From Candidatus Eisenbergiella merdigallinarum (GTDB lineage Bacteria; Bacillota; Clostridia; Lachnospirales; Lachnospiraceae), in NCBI GenBank assembly GCA_019119355.1, contig DWXE01000026.1:79895-143894 (forward strand): DNA of 64,000 nt, read 5' to 3'. How positions within the stretch are numbered: the first letter of the stretch is position 1; every line of letters starts with the position of its first letter. The notes under the pieces were generated by a model. That model was not told the DNA's origin. It searched no databases and saw only the letters and a list, made by a program, of their open reading frames with translations. Made by a program: the position numbers and the translations under genes. This document shows positions 1 to 8,404 of this stretch, piece by piece.

Positions 1-102
1 AGCGTTGCCAGCACCCTGCTGACCACGGAATCCGTCGTCGCCAACATCAAGGAAGAGACTCCCGCTCCTGCCGGCGGCGCAGGCGGCATGGGAATGATGT
101 AA
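1..102 (+). CDS. groEL: Chaperonin GroEL, C-terminal end (partial)
   Basis: Only the last 33 codons lie in the window; the gene begins upstream. The frame reads through a stretch with TTESVVANIKEE, then PAPAGGAGG, and ends MGMM before TAA. This is the hallmark C-terminus of GroEL: the last equatorial-domain helix followed by the flexible Gly/Met-rich tail that lines the folding cavity. GroEL is the cytoplasmic ATP-dependent folding chamber that works with GroES. A strong intrinsic terminator starts about 40 bp after the stop, so this is the operon end. Confidence 0.95.
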   Translation, partial: SVASTLLTTESVVANIKEETPAPAGGAGGMGMM

Positions 103-140
103 AAAACGGTTTCTCCGCAGAAAACGAATTTGATATTAAA

Positions 141-177
141 GGGCCCGGCCATCTGCTTTCGATGGCCGGGCCCTTTT
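141..177 (+). terminator. Intrinsic terminator of groEL
   Basis: A perfect 12-bp stem (GGGCCCGGCCAT at 141-152 pairing with 162-173) closes a 9-nt loop and runs into TTTT. It ends the groEL transcript and also lies just beyond the stop of the small minus-strand gene. Confidence 0.9.
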
Positions 178-188
178 GCGCAGCCAAT

Positions 189-395
189 TCAGTGCAATCC
201 GTCAAATGATGAATGGCATGGCTGAACTGTTGCATCTTCCTTCGGCTGGCCGAAGGGATAGAGATCCCGGTAGACCTCCAGGTCGTCTTCCTCTATGGGC
301 CCGGAAGGGATCAGCCCGGTGCAGTCCGTAAAGGAAGCGGCGCAGATCTGGTCCTGTTCTTCCGTGATATTGTAATCCTCGTCTTTCATATTCAT
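189..395 (-). CDS. Small acidic protein of unknown function (68 aa)
   Basis: Function unknown. The chosen ATG (395) has an AAGGA ribosome binding site 8 nt upstream on the minus strand; a longer in-frame extension lacks one. The protein starts MNMKDEDYNI and carries ICAASFTDCTGLIP, then an acidic stretch and DLYPFGQP. It is soluble, with three cysteines (two in the first 40 residues) and no membrane segment or signal. I have the impression that small Cys-containing acidic proteins of this kind occur in related Clostridia, but cannot confirm the family. It is convergent with groEL and divergent from spoVAF. Composition matches its neighbours, so it is probably real. Confidence 0.6.
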   Translation of the reverse strand: MNMKDEDYNITEEQDQICAASFTDCTGLIPSGPIEEDDLEVYRDLYPFGQPKEDATVQPCHSSFDGLH

Positions 396-472
396 AAACG
401 CGTTCCTTCTTTCAAATTTTTCAAAAAAGTCTTTTTTCGACAACAGTATGCGCCCGATTTGGGCGGATTATT

Positions 473-507
473 CCCGGTCCGGATTTCAGACCGGGCTTCC
501 TTTTTTT
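473..507 (+). terminator. Terminator-like hairpin in the spoVAF leader
   Basis: CCCGGTC (473-479) pairs with GACCGGG (489-495), followed by CTTCC and seven T. A smaller hairpin, CGCCC-gattt-GGGCG, sits just upstream (451-465). No plus-strand gene lies between the groEL terminator and this point, so it either stops residual read-through or acts as an attenuator in the spoVAF leader. The rest of the 396-594 gap shows only the minus-strand ribosome binding site and an unsupported TTGACA. Confidence 0.5.
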
Positions 508-594
508 GTCAAAAAACCTCCGTGCGATTCCTGCATGATTTTCTCAAAAGGAGGACACAATGGGAGAAAAAGGGCCGGAAGGGAGTTTTTGACC

Positions 595-2007
595 ATGGAA
601 AAAGTGAGCCGGGCGCTGGCGGAAAACATGAACTATCTCGACGGGCAGCTGGGAGTGGGAACCAACTTCGACGTGCTGTACCGCGTAATGGAAATCGGCG
701 GAAGGCAGGCGTGTTTCTATATGATAGACGGCTTCTGCAAGGACGAGGTGATGCAGAAGCTGATGCAGCATTTCATCGGGATCACGCCGGACAAAATGCC
801 GCAGGACGCCCACGGGATGAGCAAGCAGCTGGTGCCCTACGGGGAGGTGGATTTAAAGGACAGCTGGCCGGAAATCGAATATTCCGTCATGTCCGGCGTG
901 GTGGCGCTGTTCATCGACGGCTATGACAGGTGCATTCTGATCGACGCGAGAACCTATCCGGCCCGGGGCGTGGCGGAGCCGGAAAAGGACAAGGTGCTGC
1001 GTGGCTCGAAGGACGGCTTCGTGGAAACGGTGGTCTTCAATACCGCCCTGATCCGCAGGAGGATCCGGAGCCCGCAGCTGCGGATGGAAATGCTGAAGGC
1101 GGGAACCACATCCCAGACGGACATCGTGATATGCTATATGCAGGACAGGGTGGACCGGGAATTCCTCCAAAAGATTAAGGACCGGATCGGTCAGCTTCAG
1201 GTGGACGCCCTGACGCTCAATCAGGAGAGCCTGGCGGAATGCCTTTACCGGAGACGGTGGTACAATCCCTTTCCGAAGTTCAAATATACGGAACGGCCGG
1301 ATACGGCGGCCGCTCAGGTGCTGGAGGGGAATATCATCCTTCTGGTGGACAATTCCCCTTCTGCCATGATTACGCCCACCACCTTTTTCGACGTGGTCGA
1401 GGAAGCGGACGATTATTATTTCCCGCCGGTTACGGGAACCTATCTGCGGCTGTCCAGGATGCTGATCGCCATCCTCACCTATTTTCTGACGCCGACCTTC
1501 CTGCTGCTGATGCAAAATCCCCAGTGGATCCCGGAATCCTTCGAATTCATCCTTCTGCGGGATACGGTGAACATCCCTCTGATCTGGCAGCTTCTGATCC
1601 TGGAACTGGCCATCGACGGGCTCAAGCTGGCGGCGGTGAATACGCCGAACATGCTCAGCACCCCCCTGTCGGTGATGGCCGCGCTGGTGCTGGGGGAATT
1701 CTCGGTCAAGAGCGGGTGGTTCAACAGCGAAGTCATGCTGTATATGGCTTTCGTAGCCGTGGCGAACTATACCCAGAACAGCTATGAGCTGGGATATGCT
1801 CTGAAATTCATGCGCATCATCAACCTGATCCTGACGGCGATATTCGGCGTCTGGGGCTATATCGCGGGAATCCTCGTCCTGATTCTGAGCATCGCCACAA
1901 ACCGGACGGTGAGCAGCCAGAGCTATCTGTATCCCCTGTTCCCCTTCAATGCGAAGCAGCTGGCCCATCAGCTGTTCCGCACCAGGCTTCCGGAGGCCAG
2001 AAAGTAA
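595..2007 (+). CDS. spoVAF: Spore germination protein SpoVAF (GerA/GerAA family)
   Basis: 470 aa. Member of the GerA/SpoVAF family: soluble N-terminal domains followed by a membrane bundle, thought to act with SpoVA proteins in dipicolinic-acid movement in the spore inner membrane. Visible signatures include LGVGTNFDV near the N-terminus, ACFYMIDGFCKDEVM, ALFIDGYD, RTYPARGV, VLRGSKDGFVE and NTALIRRRIR, then hydrophobic segments after about residue 280 (LIAILTYFLTPTFLLLM, LILELAIDGLKLAAV, MAALVLGEF, LILTAIFGVWGYIAGILV). The ATG at 595 is preceded by GGAAGGGAG at 8-nt spacing. An upstream AAAGGAGG drives a 10-codon frame (560-592) that stops 2 nt before this start. No other spoVA gene lies nearby. 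Expression is expected in the forespore (family knowledge); no sigma-G promoter is claimed. Confidence 0.9.
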   Translation: MEKVSRALAENMNYLDGQLGVGTNFDVLYRVMEIGGRQACFYMIDGFCKDEVMQKLMQHFIGITPDKMPQDAHGMSKQLVPYGEVDLKDSWPEIEYSVMSGVVALFIDGYDRCILIDARTYPARGVAEPEKDKVLRGSKDGFVETVVFNTALIRRRIRSPQLRMEMLKAGTTSQTDIVICYMQDRVDREFLQKIKDRIGQLQVDALTLNQESLAECLYRRRWYNPFPKFKYTERPDTAAAQVLEGNIILLVDNSPSAMITPTTFFDVVEEADDYYFPPVTGTYLRLSRMLIAILTYFLTPTFLLLMQNPQWIPESFEFILLRDTVNIPLIWQLLILELAIDGLKLAAVNTPNMLSTPLSVMAALVLGEFSVKSGWFNSEVMLYMAFVAVANYTQNSYELGYALKFMRIINLILTAIFGVWGYIAGILVLILSIATNRTVSSQSYLYPLFPFNAKQLAHQLFRTRLPEARK

Positions 2008-2071
2008 AATCCGTCGCATCGGGCGGAAACGGCGCGCCGGTTTTGCTTCGGTTAGTCACAGGCAAAAAAAG

Positions 2072-2099
2072 TTGACAGCCCCGAACCGGATGGTATAAT
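2072..2099 (+). promoter_or_regulatory. Promoter of feoAB
   Basis: TTGACA (2072-2077), a 16-nt spacer and TATAAT (2094-2099) with TG one base before the -10: a near-consensus vegetative promoter 36 nt upstream of feoA. No DtxR- or Fur-like palindrome overlaps it. Confidence 0.85.
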
Positions 2100-2134
2100 C
2101 GAAATGAGAAAAATTTTCGATCAGAGGCGAGAAG

Positions 2135-2368
2135 ATGACTTTATACGAAGGAAAAACGGGATGCGCTTACAAAGTGCGCGAGCTGTCGATGGAAGAGGGG
2201 CTGATGCGGCGCCTGCAGGCGCTGGGGCTCAACGAGGGAACCGGCGTCCGGGTGCTCAACCGGAAGCGGAAAGGGGCCCTGATCCTGTATGTGCGGGGCA
2301 CCCGGCTGGCGGTGGGAAAACACATCAGCGCGCATATCGAAGTGGATCCGGAGGAAGACGAAAGATGA
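2135..2368 (+). CDS. feoA: Ferrous iron transport protein FeoA
   Basis: 77 aa, the usual size for FeoA, a cytoplasmic SH3-like small protein that supports FeoB. Visible family features: GKTGCAYKVREL at the start, MRRLQALGLNEGTGVRVL in the middle and TRLAVGKHISAHIEV at the end. The start ATG follows GAGGCGAGAAG. Its TGA overlaps the ATG of feoB, so the two are translationally coupled and share the promoter upstream. Confidence 0.93.
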   Translation: MTLYEGKTGCAYKVRELSMEEGLMRRLQALGLNEGTGVRVLNRKRKGALILYVRGTRLAVGKHISAHIEVDPEEDER

Positions 2369-4365
2369 AGCAGGACAGACATATCCACGTGGCCTTTGTG
2401 GGAAATCCCAACTGCGGAAAGACCACGCTGTTTAACGCGGTGACCGGGGCGAAGCTGAAGGTGGCCAACTGGCCCGGCGTCACGGTGGAAAAATTTGAGG
2501 GAAACATCGAATATGAAGGGTATCAGCTCAAGCTGGTGGACACGCCCGGAATCTATTCCCTGAGCTGCTACACCATCGAGGAGCAGGTGACCAGAAAGTG
2601 CGTGCAGGACGACGATATCGAGGCCATCGTGAACGTGGTGGACGCGTCCAGCCTGGAGAGAAACCTGTATCTGACCCTTCAGCTTCTGGAGCTGGGAAAG
2701 CCCGTGATCCTGGCCCTGAACATGATGGATATCGTCAAGGAGCGGGGCATGGAAATCGATTTGCACCGCCTGCCGGAGATGCTGGGCGGGATTCCCGTGG
2801 TCCCGGTATCCGCCGCGAAGCGGACGGGCCTGGACATCCTGCTCCACGCGGTGGTGCATCATTATGAAGAAGGGCCAAAAGAGGACGTCATGAATTATGG
2901 GCCGGATCTGGAACAGAGGATTTCCCGGCTGGAATCCATGATGAAGGACAAATATCCCAGCCACGCCATGACCCGCTGGCACGCCATCAAGCTCCTGGAG
3001 AACGATGAGCAGGTGACGGAAGAGCACCCCATGGAAATCGCCGGCATCGTGGACAAAAGCTGCGAAAAGGAGATCATCCATAAGAAGTATCAGTACATAG
3101 AAGAAGTGGTGGCGGAGACGCTATTCCATAAGGAAAAGCGGGCGGCGACCACGGACCGGGTGGACCGCCTGCTGACGCATCCGGTCTGGGGCGTCCCCCT
3201 GTTTTTGTGCATCATGGCCCTGGTCTTTTTCCTCACCTTTGCGGTGGGGGATTTCCTGAAGGGCGGCTTTGAGGCGGCGCTGGCCTGGATTTCCGACGGG
3301 GCCAGGGCGTTGCTGACCGCGGCTTCGGCTTCGGACTGGGTGATTTCCCTGGCGGTGGACGGGGTCATCGCCGGCGTGGGAGGGATCCTGACCTTTCTGC
3401 CCAACATCTTCATCCTCTTTCTGGCCCTGGGCATTCTGGAGGACTCCGGATACATGTCCCGCGTCGCCTATGTGATGGACGGCATCATGGGGAAGGTGGG
3501 GCTGTCCGGCAGGGCGTTTCTGCCCATGATTCTGGGCTTCGGGTGCACGGTGCCCGCCATCATGGCGACCAGGGCCCTGGAGACGGAGCGCGACAGGAGG
3601 AAGGTGATGGTGATCACCCCCTTTATGTCCTGTTCTGCCCGGCTTCCGGTATACGTCCTCTTTTCGGACATGTTCTTCCCCGACCACCCCATGCTCCCCG
3701 CCTTCTCCATGTATGTGATCGGTCTGGTGACGGCGATCCTGGTGGCCCTGGTCATGAACGGGCTGGAAAAGGGGAAAGTCAACGATTCGCTGCTCATCGA
3801 GCTGCCGGAGTACAAGCGCCCGAACCCCCGGACGATCCGGGTATACGTCTGGAATAAGCTGAAGGACTATCTGACGAAGGCGGGAACCACTATTTTCGTG
3901 GCGTCCATCATCATCTGGTTCGTGCTGAATTTCGGGCCGCAGGGAATGGTCGCTCAGGCTGCGGACAGCTACGGAGCCATGATCGGCCGGCTTCTGGTGC
4001 CCGTGCTGGCTCCTGCGGGGCTGGGGATGTGGCAGATCGCGGTCGCCCTGATTTCCGGGCTCTCCGCCAAAGAAGTGGTGGTTTCCAGCTTTTCCGTCCT
4101 CTTCGGAGTGTCCAATGCTAATTCCGCGGCGGGAATGCAGACCATTCTGGACAATCTCCATGCGGTGGACCCCGGCTTCGGAGCGCTCAACGCATTTTGC
4201 CTGATGCTCTTCGTCCTGTTCTATATCCCCTGTGCGGCGACCATCGGAACCGTGAAAAAGGAGAGCGGATCCCTTCGGTTCACCCTGGGGCTGATGGCGT
4301 TCTGGCTGATTTTTGCCTGGGCCTGCAGCGCCGTCGTCTTCCAGCTGGGAACGGCGCTGCTGTAG
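2365..4365 (+). CDS. feoB: Ferrous iron transporter FeoB (GTPase and permease)
   Basis: 666 aa. Fe(II) importer of the cytoplasmic membrane. The N-terminal G domain shows G1 GNPNCGKT (13-20), G3 DTPG (59-62), G4 NMMD (119-122) and an SAAKR G5; a NFeoB helical domain follows to about residue 260. The membrane part has two Gate segments, with the conserved stretches GGILTFLPNIFILFLAL, LGFGCTVPAIMATRALE and FMSCSARLPVYVLF, and a later LSAKEVVVSSF. The length is typical. The ATG overlaps the feoA stop. The small FeoB-associated Cys-rich membrane protein often found next to feoB is absent here but is encoded at 47016-47177. Confidence 0.95.
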   Translation: MKQDRHIHVAFVGNPNCGKTTLFNAVTGAKLKVANWPGVTVEKFEGNIEYEGYQLKLVDTPGIYSLSCYTIEEQVTRKCVQDDDIEAIVNVVDASSLERNLYLTLQLLELGKPVILALNMMDIVKERGMEIDLHRLPEMLGGIPVVPVSAAKRTGLDILLHAVVHHYEEGPKEDVMNYGPDLEQRISRLESMMKDKYPSHAMTRWHAIKLLENDEQVTEEHPMEIAGIVDKSCEKEIIHKKYQYIEEVVAETLFHKEKRAATTDRVDRLLTHPVWGVPLFLCIMALVFFLTFAVGDFLKGGFEAALAWISDGARALLTAASASDWVISLAVDGVIAGVGGILTFLPNIFILFLALGILEDSGYMSRVAYVMDGIMGKVGLSGRAFLPMILGFGCTVPAIMATRALETERDRRKVMVITPFMSCSARLPVYVLFSDMFFPDHPMLPAFSMYVIGLVTAILVALVMNGLEKGKVNDSLLIELPEYKRPNPRTIRVYVWNKLKDYLTKAGTTIFVASIIIWFVLNFGPQGMVAQAADSYGAMIGRLLVPVLAPAGLGMWQIAVALISGLSAKEVVVSSFSVLFGVSNANSAAGMQTILDNLHAVDPGFGALNAFCLMLFVLFYIPCAATIGTVKKESGSLRFTLGLMAFWLIFAWACSAVVFQLGTALL

Positions 4366-4477
4366 CGGACGGAGGGGAGAAAGGGCTTGATTTCCGCTTC
4401 GGATTGTGTAAAAATAGGATAGCGGCTGACAGGAAGTAGCCGATATTCTGACAGAAAACGGATGGAGGAAAGGGAAA

Positions 4478-5932
4478 GTGACAAAGATCAGAACCCGTTT
4501 CGCGCCGAGCCCCACCGGGCGCATGCACGTGGGCAACCTGCGCACGGCGCTGTACGCCTATCTGGTGGCGAAGCACGCAGGCGGCGATTTCATTTTGAGA
4601 ATTGAAGATACCGATCAGGAGCGCTACGTGGAAGGCGCTGTGGACATCATTTACCGGACGCTGCAAAAGACCGGCCTCGTGCACGACGAAGGCCCGGATA
4701 AGGACGGGGGCGCAGGCCCCTACGTGCAGAGCGAACGGCAGGCGAAGGGGATTTATCTGGAGTACGCCAAAAAGCTGATCGAGAAGGGAGAGGCTTATTA
4801 CTGCTTCTGCGATAAGGAGCGGCTGGCGACCCTGACCCGGGAAGTGGCCGGCAAGGAGATCAACGTTTACGACAAGCACTGCCTCCATCTTTCCCAGGAG
4901 GAAATCCGGGAAAAGCTGGAAGCTGGAGTTCCCTATGTCATCCGGCAGAACAATCCCACGGAAGGGACGACTTCATTCCACGACGAGATTTACGGGGACA
5001 TCACGGTGGACAACGCCGAGCTGGACGACATGATCCTGATCAAGTCCGACGGCTACCCCACCTACAACTTCGCCAACGTGGTGGACGACCATCTCATGGG
5101 CATCACCCATGTGGTGAGGGGGAATGAATACCTGTCCTCTTCCCCGAAGTACAACAGGCTCTATGACGCCTTTGGCTGGGAGGTTCCGGTCTACATCCAC
5201 TGCCCGCTGATCACGGACGAAGAGCATCATAAGCTGTCCAAACGCTGCGGCCACTCGTCCTACGAGGATCTGGTGGAGCAGGGATTTCTGACGGAGGCCA
5301 TCGTCAATTTCGTGGCCCTGCTGGGATGGAGCCCGGAAGGGGAGAACGAGATCTTCTCCCTGGAGGAGCTGGTGAAGGCGTTCGACTACCGCAGGATGTC
5401 CAAATCCCCGGCGGTCTTCGATTACACCAAGCTGAAATGGATGAACGGCGAATACCTGAAGGCCATGGATTTCGACCGCTTTTACGGGATGGCGGAGCCC
5501 TATCTGAAGCGGGCTCTGACGAAGGGGCAGGATCTGAAGAAGATCGCCGCGATGGTCAAGACCAGGATCGAGGTGTTCGCGGATATCGCGGAGATGGTGG
5601 ACTTTTTTGAGGAGCTGCCGGAATACGATCCTTCCATGTACGCTCACAAGAAGATGAAAACCACGCCCCAGACCGCCCTGGAAGTGCTCACGGAGCTTCT
5701 GCCGCTTCTGGAAGAGCAGGAGGATTACAGCAACGACGCCCTTTATCAGCTGCTTCTGGATTATGTGGAGAAGAAGGGATGCAAAAACGGTTACGTTCTC
5801 TGGCCCGTGCGCACCGCCGTATCCGGAAAGCAGATGACTCCCGCCGGCGCGACGGAGATCATGGAGATCCTGGGGAAGGAAGAATCGTTAAAACGGATCC
5901 GCAGGGGGATCGGGCTTTTGCAGAACGCCTGA
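4478..5932 (+). CDS. gltX: Glutamyl-tRNA synthetase
   Basis: 484 aa class I synthetase charging tRNA-Glu in the cytoplasm. The Rossmann domain opens with the HIGH-type motif [14 protein letters not shown] (residues 8-21) and [12 protein letters not shown]; the KMSKS-type motif reads [10 protein letters not shown] around residue 250. The helical anticodon-binding domain fills the C-terminus. The start is GTG, preceded by GGAGGAAAGGG at about 4 nt; no better ATG is available. About 110 bp separates it from feoB with no terminator visible, so it may be read from both an upstream and its own promoter. The helicase gene follows after 25 bp. Confidence 0.94.
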   Translation: MTKIRTRFAPSPTGRMHVGNLRTALYAYLVAKHAGGDFILRIEDTDQERYVEGAVDIIYRTLQKTGLVHDEGPDKDGGAGPYVQSERQAKGIYLEYAKKLIEKGEAYYCFCDKERLATLTREVAGKEINVYDKHCLHLSQEEIREKLEAGVPYVIRQNNPTEGTTSFHDEIYGDITVDNAELDDMILIKSDGYPTYNFANVVDDHLMGITHVVRGNEYLSSSPKYNRLYDAFGWEVPVYIHCPLITDEEHHKLSKRCGHSSYEDLVEQGFLTEAIVNFVALLGWSPEGENEIFSLEELVKAFDYRRMSKSPAVFDYTKLKWMNGEYLKAMDFDRFYGMAEPYLKRALTKGQDLKKIAAMVKTRIEVFADIAEMVDFFEELPEYDPSMYAHKKMKTTPQTALEVLTELLPLLEEQEDYSNDALYQLLLDYVEKKGCKNGYVLWPVRTAVSGKQMTPAGATEIMEILGKEESLKRIRRGIGLLQNA

Positions 5933-5957
5933 GCGGCGAACGGAAAGGAATCCCGTA

Positions 5958-7856
5958 TTGCAGGGAAATAAAGAACAGAACGAGGCGATCGTCTGGAACC
6001 GGGGGCCGGCCATGATTCTGGCCGGGCCCGGTTCCGGCAAGACCTTTACCACGGTGGAGAGGGTGCGGCATCTGATCGAAGTCCATGGGGTGGACCCGGC
6101 GGGCATCCTCGTCATCACGTTTACGAGGGCGGCGGCCCGGCAGATGAGGGACCGCTTTCTGACCAGGATGGGAGAGACCTTCCATCCCGTCGTATTCGGC
6201 ACATTTCATGCCGTCTTTTTTCAAATCTTAAAGACATCCTGTCATTATGATTCCAACAGTATTTTAACGGAAAAAGAGAAGAGAGAGTTTCTTCGCATCG
6301 TGCTGCACCAACAGCGCGCGGAGGATTCCTTCGATCCGGCCTGGGAAGAAGGGCTCCTTTCGGAAATCGGCCGGGTAAAAAATGCCGGGCAGGGGCTTTC
6401 CGGTTTTCAGAGCGATTGCGTGGAGGCAGAGGAATTCCGGAGGATTTTCGAAGGGTTCTGCCGGCAGATCCAATCGGCCGGCCGGCTGGACCTGGACGAT
6501 TTTGCACCGGCCGTAAAGCGGCTGTTTCAAACGAAGCCGGGCGTTTTGAAGGAGTGGAGACGCCGGTTTCCCTATATTCTGGTGGATGAGTTCCAGGATA
6601 TCAACGCGGAACAATATGAAGCGGTGAAACTTCTGGCCGGGGAAGCGGCCAACCTGTTCGTGGTGGGGGACGACGATCAGTCCATCTACGGTTTCCGGGG
6701 ATCCGACCCGTCCATCATGCGGCAGTTCACAAAGGATTATCCGGAAGCCGTTTGCATTCGCCTGAGCGTAAATTACCGGAGCCGTCCGGGGATCGTCCGG
6801 GCCGCCGGGCAGCTGATTTCCGAAAACCGGAACCGGTTTCCGAAGAAAATCCGGGCGGGAAAGGAAACGGTGCGGGAAACGGATGAAGGGAAGGACGGGC
6901 CGGCCTTTTCGGCGCTGTCCCCGGACGGTTCCGTCCGGGTGGGAGCCTTTGCGGACGAGAGGGAGGAAGCGCGCCGGGTCGCGGAGATGATCGGCCGTTT
7001 GCAGGGGAAGGAACCGGGCTGGTCCACGGCCGCCATTTTCAGAACCGCCTCGGGCGCCCTGGCCCTGGCGGAAGCGCTGGAAGCGGAAAAGATTCCCTTT
7101 TTCATGCGGCAGAGGCCGAACAACCCCTATCTCCATCCGGTCTGTCAGGATTTGCTGGCCTACCTGCGGTTTGCCAAACGGGAGCGCTCCAGGGGCAATT
7201 TTCTGCGGATTATGAACCGTCCCTGCCGCTATCTCTCCAGGCAGCTGCTTTCGGAGGGACAGGTTTCCTTCCCGGCCCTCCTTTCGGCCTGCAGGACCAA
7301 TCCGTTTCTGTACGGCAACATCAGAAAGCTGCAGGACGATATCGGAAGGATCGCGGGGATGGATCCCTTTGCGGCCGTCCGCTATATCCGGCGCGGGGCA
7401 GGATACGACCGGTGGCTGCATGAGCTGGAAGGAAAGAAGGGGGAGGAATACGTGAAAATGGCCGATTTCTTCCAGCAGTCGGCGCGGGAATTTCGGACTC
7501 TGGAGCAGCTGGAGGCCCATATCGGGCAATTCGGCCGCAGCCTGGAGGAGGCGCAGAAAAGGGAACGGGCGAAAGAGGGGACAAAAACCGTGGAACTTTT
7601 GACCATGCACGGGGCGAAAGGGCTGGAATTCGACGCGGTTTTTCTGCCCGGCTGCAACGAAGGGCTGGTGCCCCATAAAAAGAGCGCTTCCGGCGATCAG
7701 CTGGAAGAAGAGCGCAGGATGTTTTATGTGGGGATGACCCGGGCGAAGGAACGGCTGTTTTTGAGCTGGCACCAGAAGAGCGGCGAAGACATCTCGTTTC
7801 CGTCCAGATTCCTGCGGGAATGCGGGTACCGGGAACCCTGGCGCGGCCCGGAGTAA
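5958..7856 (+). CDS. UvrD/PcrA-type superfamily 1 DNA helicase
   Basis: 632 aa ATP-dependent 3'-5' helicase, cytoplasmic, of the repair/replication-restart type. Motif I GPGSGKT (23-29), Ia ITFTRAAARQM, Walker B ILVDEFQDIN, motif III VVGDDDQSIYGFRGS, IV VNYRSRP, V LLTMHGAKGLEFDAVFLPG and VI RRMFYVGMTRAKERLF are all present. It is shorter than classical PcrA or UvrD (about 720-740 aa) and lacks their long C-terminal tail, so the exact orthology is left open. The start is TTG with AAAGGA at 8 nt; the first downstream ATG would cut into motif I. It lies 25 bp after gltX on the same strand and is probably co-transcribed. Confidence 0.9.
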   Translation: MQGNKEQNEAIVWNRGPAMILAGPGSGKTFTTVERVRHLIEVHGVDPAGILVITFTRAAARQMRDRFLTRMGETFHPVVFGTFHAVFFQILKTSCHYDSNSILTEKEKREFLRIVLHQQRAEDSFDPAWEEGLLSEIGRVKNAGQGLSGFQSDCVEAEEFRRIFEGFCRQIQSAGRLDLDDFAPAVKRLFQTKPGVLKEWRRRFPYILVDEFQDINAEQYEAVKLLAGEAANLFVVGDDDQSIYGFRGSDPSIMRQFTKDYPEAVCIRLSVNYRSRPGIVRAAGQLISENRNRFPKKIRAGKETVRETDEGKDGPAFSALSPDGSVRVGAFADEREEARRVAEMIGRLQGKEPGWSTAAIFRTASGALALAEALEAEKIPFFMRQRPNNPYLHPVCQDLLAYLRFAKRERSRGNFLRIMNRPCRYLSRQLLSEGQVSFPALLSACRTNPFLYGNIRKLQDDIGRIAGMDPFAAVRYIRRGAGYDRWLHELEGKKGEEYVKMADFFQQSAREFRTLEQLEAHIGQFGRSLEEAQKRERAKEGTKTVELLTMHGAKGLEFDAVFLPGCNEGLVPHKKSASGDQLEEERRMFYVGMTRAKERLFLSWHQKSGEDISFPSRFLRECGYREPWRGPE

Positions 7857-7875
7857 GGGAGCGCTTTCCTGCCGT

Positions 7876-7905
7876 AGAAAAAACCGGCGCATCAAAGCGC
7901 CGGTT
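7876..7905 (-). terminator. Intrinsic terminator of the DUF1292 gene
   Basis: AACCGGCGC and GCGCCGGTT (7882-7890 and 7897-7905) form a 9-bp stem with a 6-nt loop. On the minus strand the hairpin runs into TTTTTT. It overlaps the stop codon of the minus-strand gene, and on the plus strand could also slow read-through from the helicase gene. Confidence 0.8.
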
Positions 7906-8227
7906 CGTCGTCTGCGTCGATGAGTTCATCGAACTCGCAGCTGTCCAGATATTCGTCGAAAGCTTCTTCCACCTTCTCGTACTCCGCATCGTCTTCGATG
8001 TAATCCAGCGCGGGCTCCTCGTTGGGATCGTCCGGATTCTCGGAATAGCGGTAGAACCAGACTTCTCCGTCCTCGTTCTGCCCGTTTTCATCCAGCGGCA
8101 TGAGGACGATGTAATCCCGTCCCTCCACTTCCAGGATGGTGATGATGGCGCAGGTGACGACGGAACCGTCGTCCAGTTCCAGTTCCACGGTCATCTCTTC
8201 TTCCGCTTCATCGTATTGCTTGCCCAT
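7892..8227 (-). CDS. DUF1292 family protein (YrzB-like)
   Basis: 111 aa, very acidic. The N-terminal half has the DUF1292 pattern: VELELDDGSVVTCAIITILEV followed by RDYIVLMPLDE and EVWFYRYSE. The C-terminal half is rich in Asp and Glu (DYIEDDAEYEKVEEAFDEYL). Molecular function is unknown in the family; in Bacillus the yrzB gene neighbours the Holliday-junction resolvase yrrK. Here it is monocistronic, with its own terminator and a GGAGATCAC ribosome binding site. It is cytoplasmic, with no membrane segment. Confidence 0.88.
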   Translation of the reverse strand: MGKQYDEAEEEMTVELELDDGSVVTCAIITILEVEGRDYIVLMPLDENGQNEDGEVWFYRYSENPDDPNEEPALDYIEDDAEYEKVEEAFDEYLDSCEFDELIDADDEPAL

Positions 8228-8323
8228 AGTGATCTCCTTTTCCTTTTCTCTGGTCGTAACCTGTGACAGTCCGGCAGGAAAGCCGTACTGCCATGTTCCT
8301 CTTCATAATACAGGAAGTTGCGG

Positions 8324-8352
8324 TGGCATGCAATCCCTGTTTATGCTATAAT
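8324..8352 (+). promoter_or_regulatory. Probable promoter of the GlgX-like gene
   Basis: TATAAT (8347-8352) with a TG one base upstream (extended -10); the matching -35 position, 17 nt away, is a weak TGGCAT. It sits about 50 nt before the start codon in the divergent gap with the DUF1292 gene. Confidence 0.6.
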
Positions 8353-8404
8353 AAAAATATTCTTATGACCGGCGCAGACCGGGGAGAGAATAGGAAGGGG
8401 TTTC

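Noticed and set aside
853..2019. Long open frame antisense to spoVAF (388 codons)
   Set aside because: It lies wholly opposite a well-recognised gene, has no ribosome binding site and a His/Gln/Arg-rich product typical of GC-rich antisense frames. Similar antisense frames at 3121-4545, 6264-7895 and 11169-13547 were rejected for the same reason.
2050..2134. DtxR-type iron box in the feoAB promoter
   Set aside because: GGTTAGTCAC looks like one half-site, but no inverted partner exists around the promoter.
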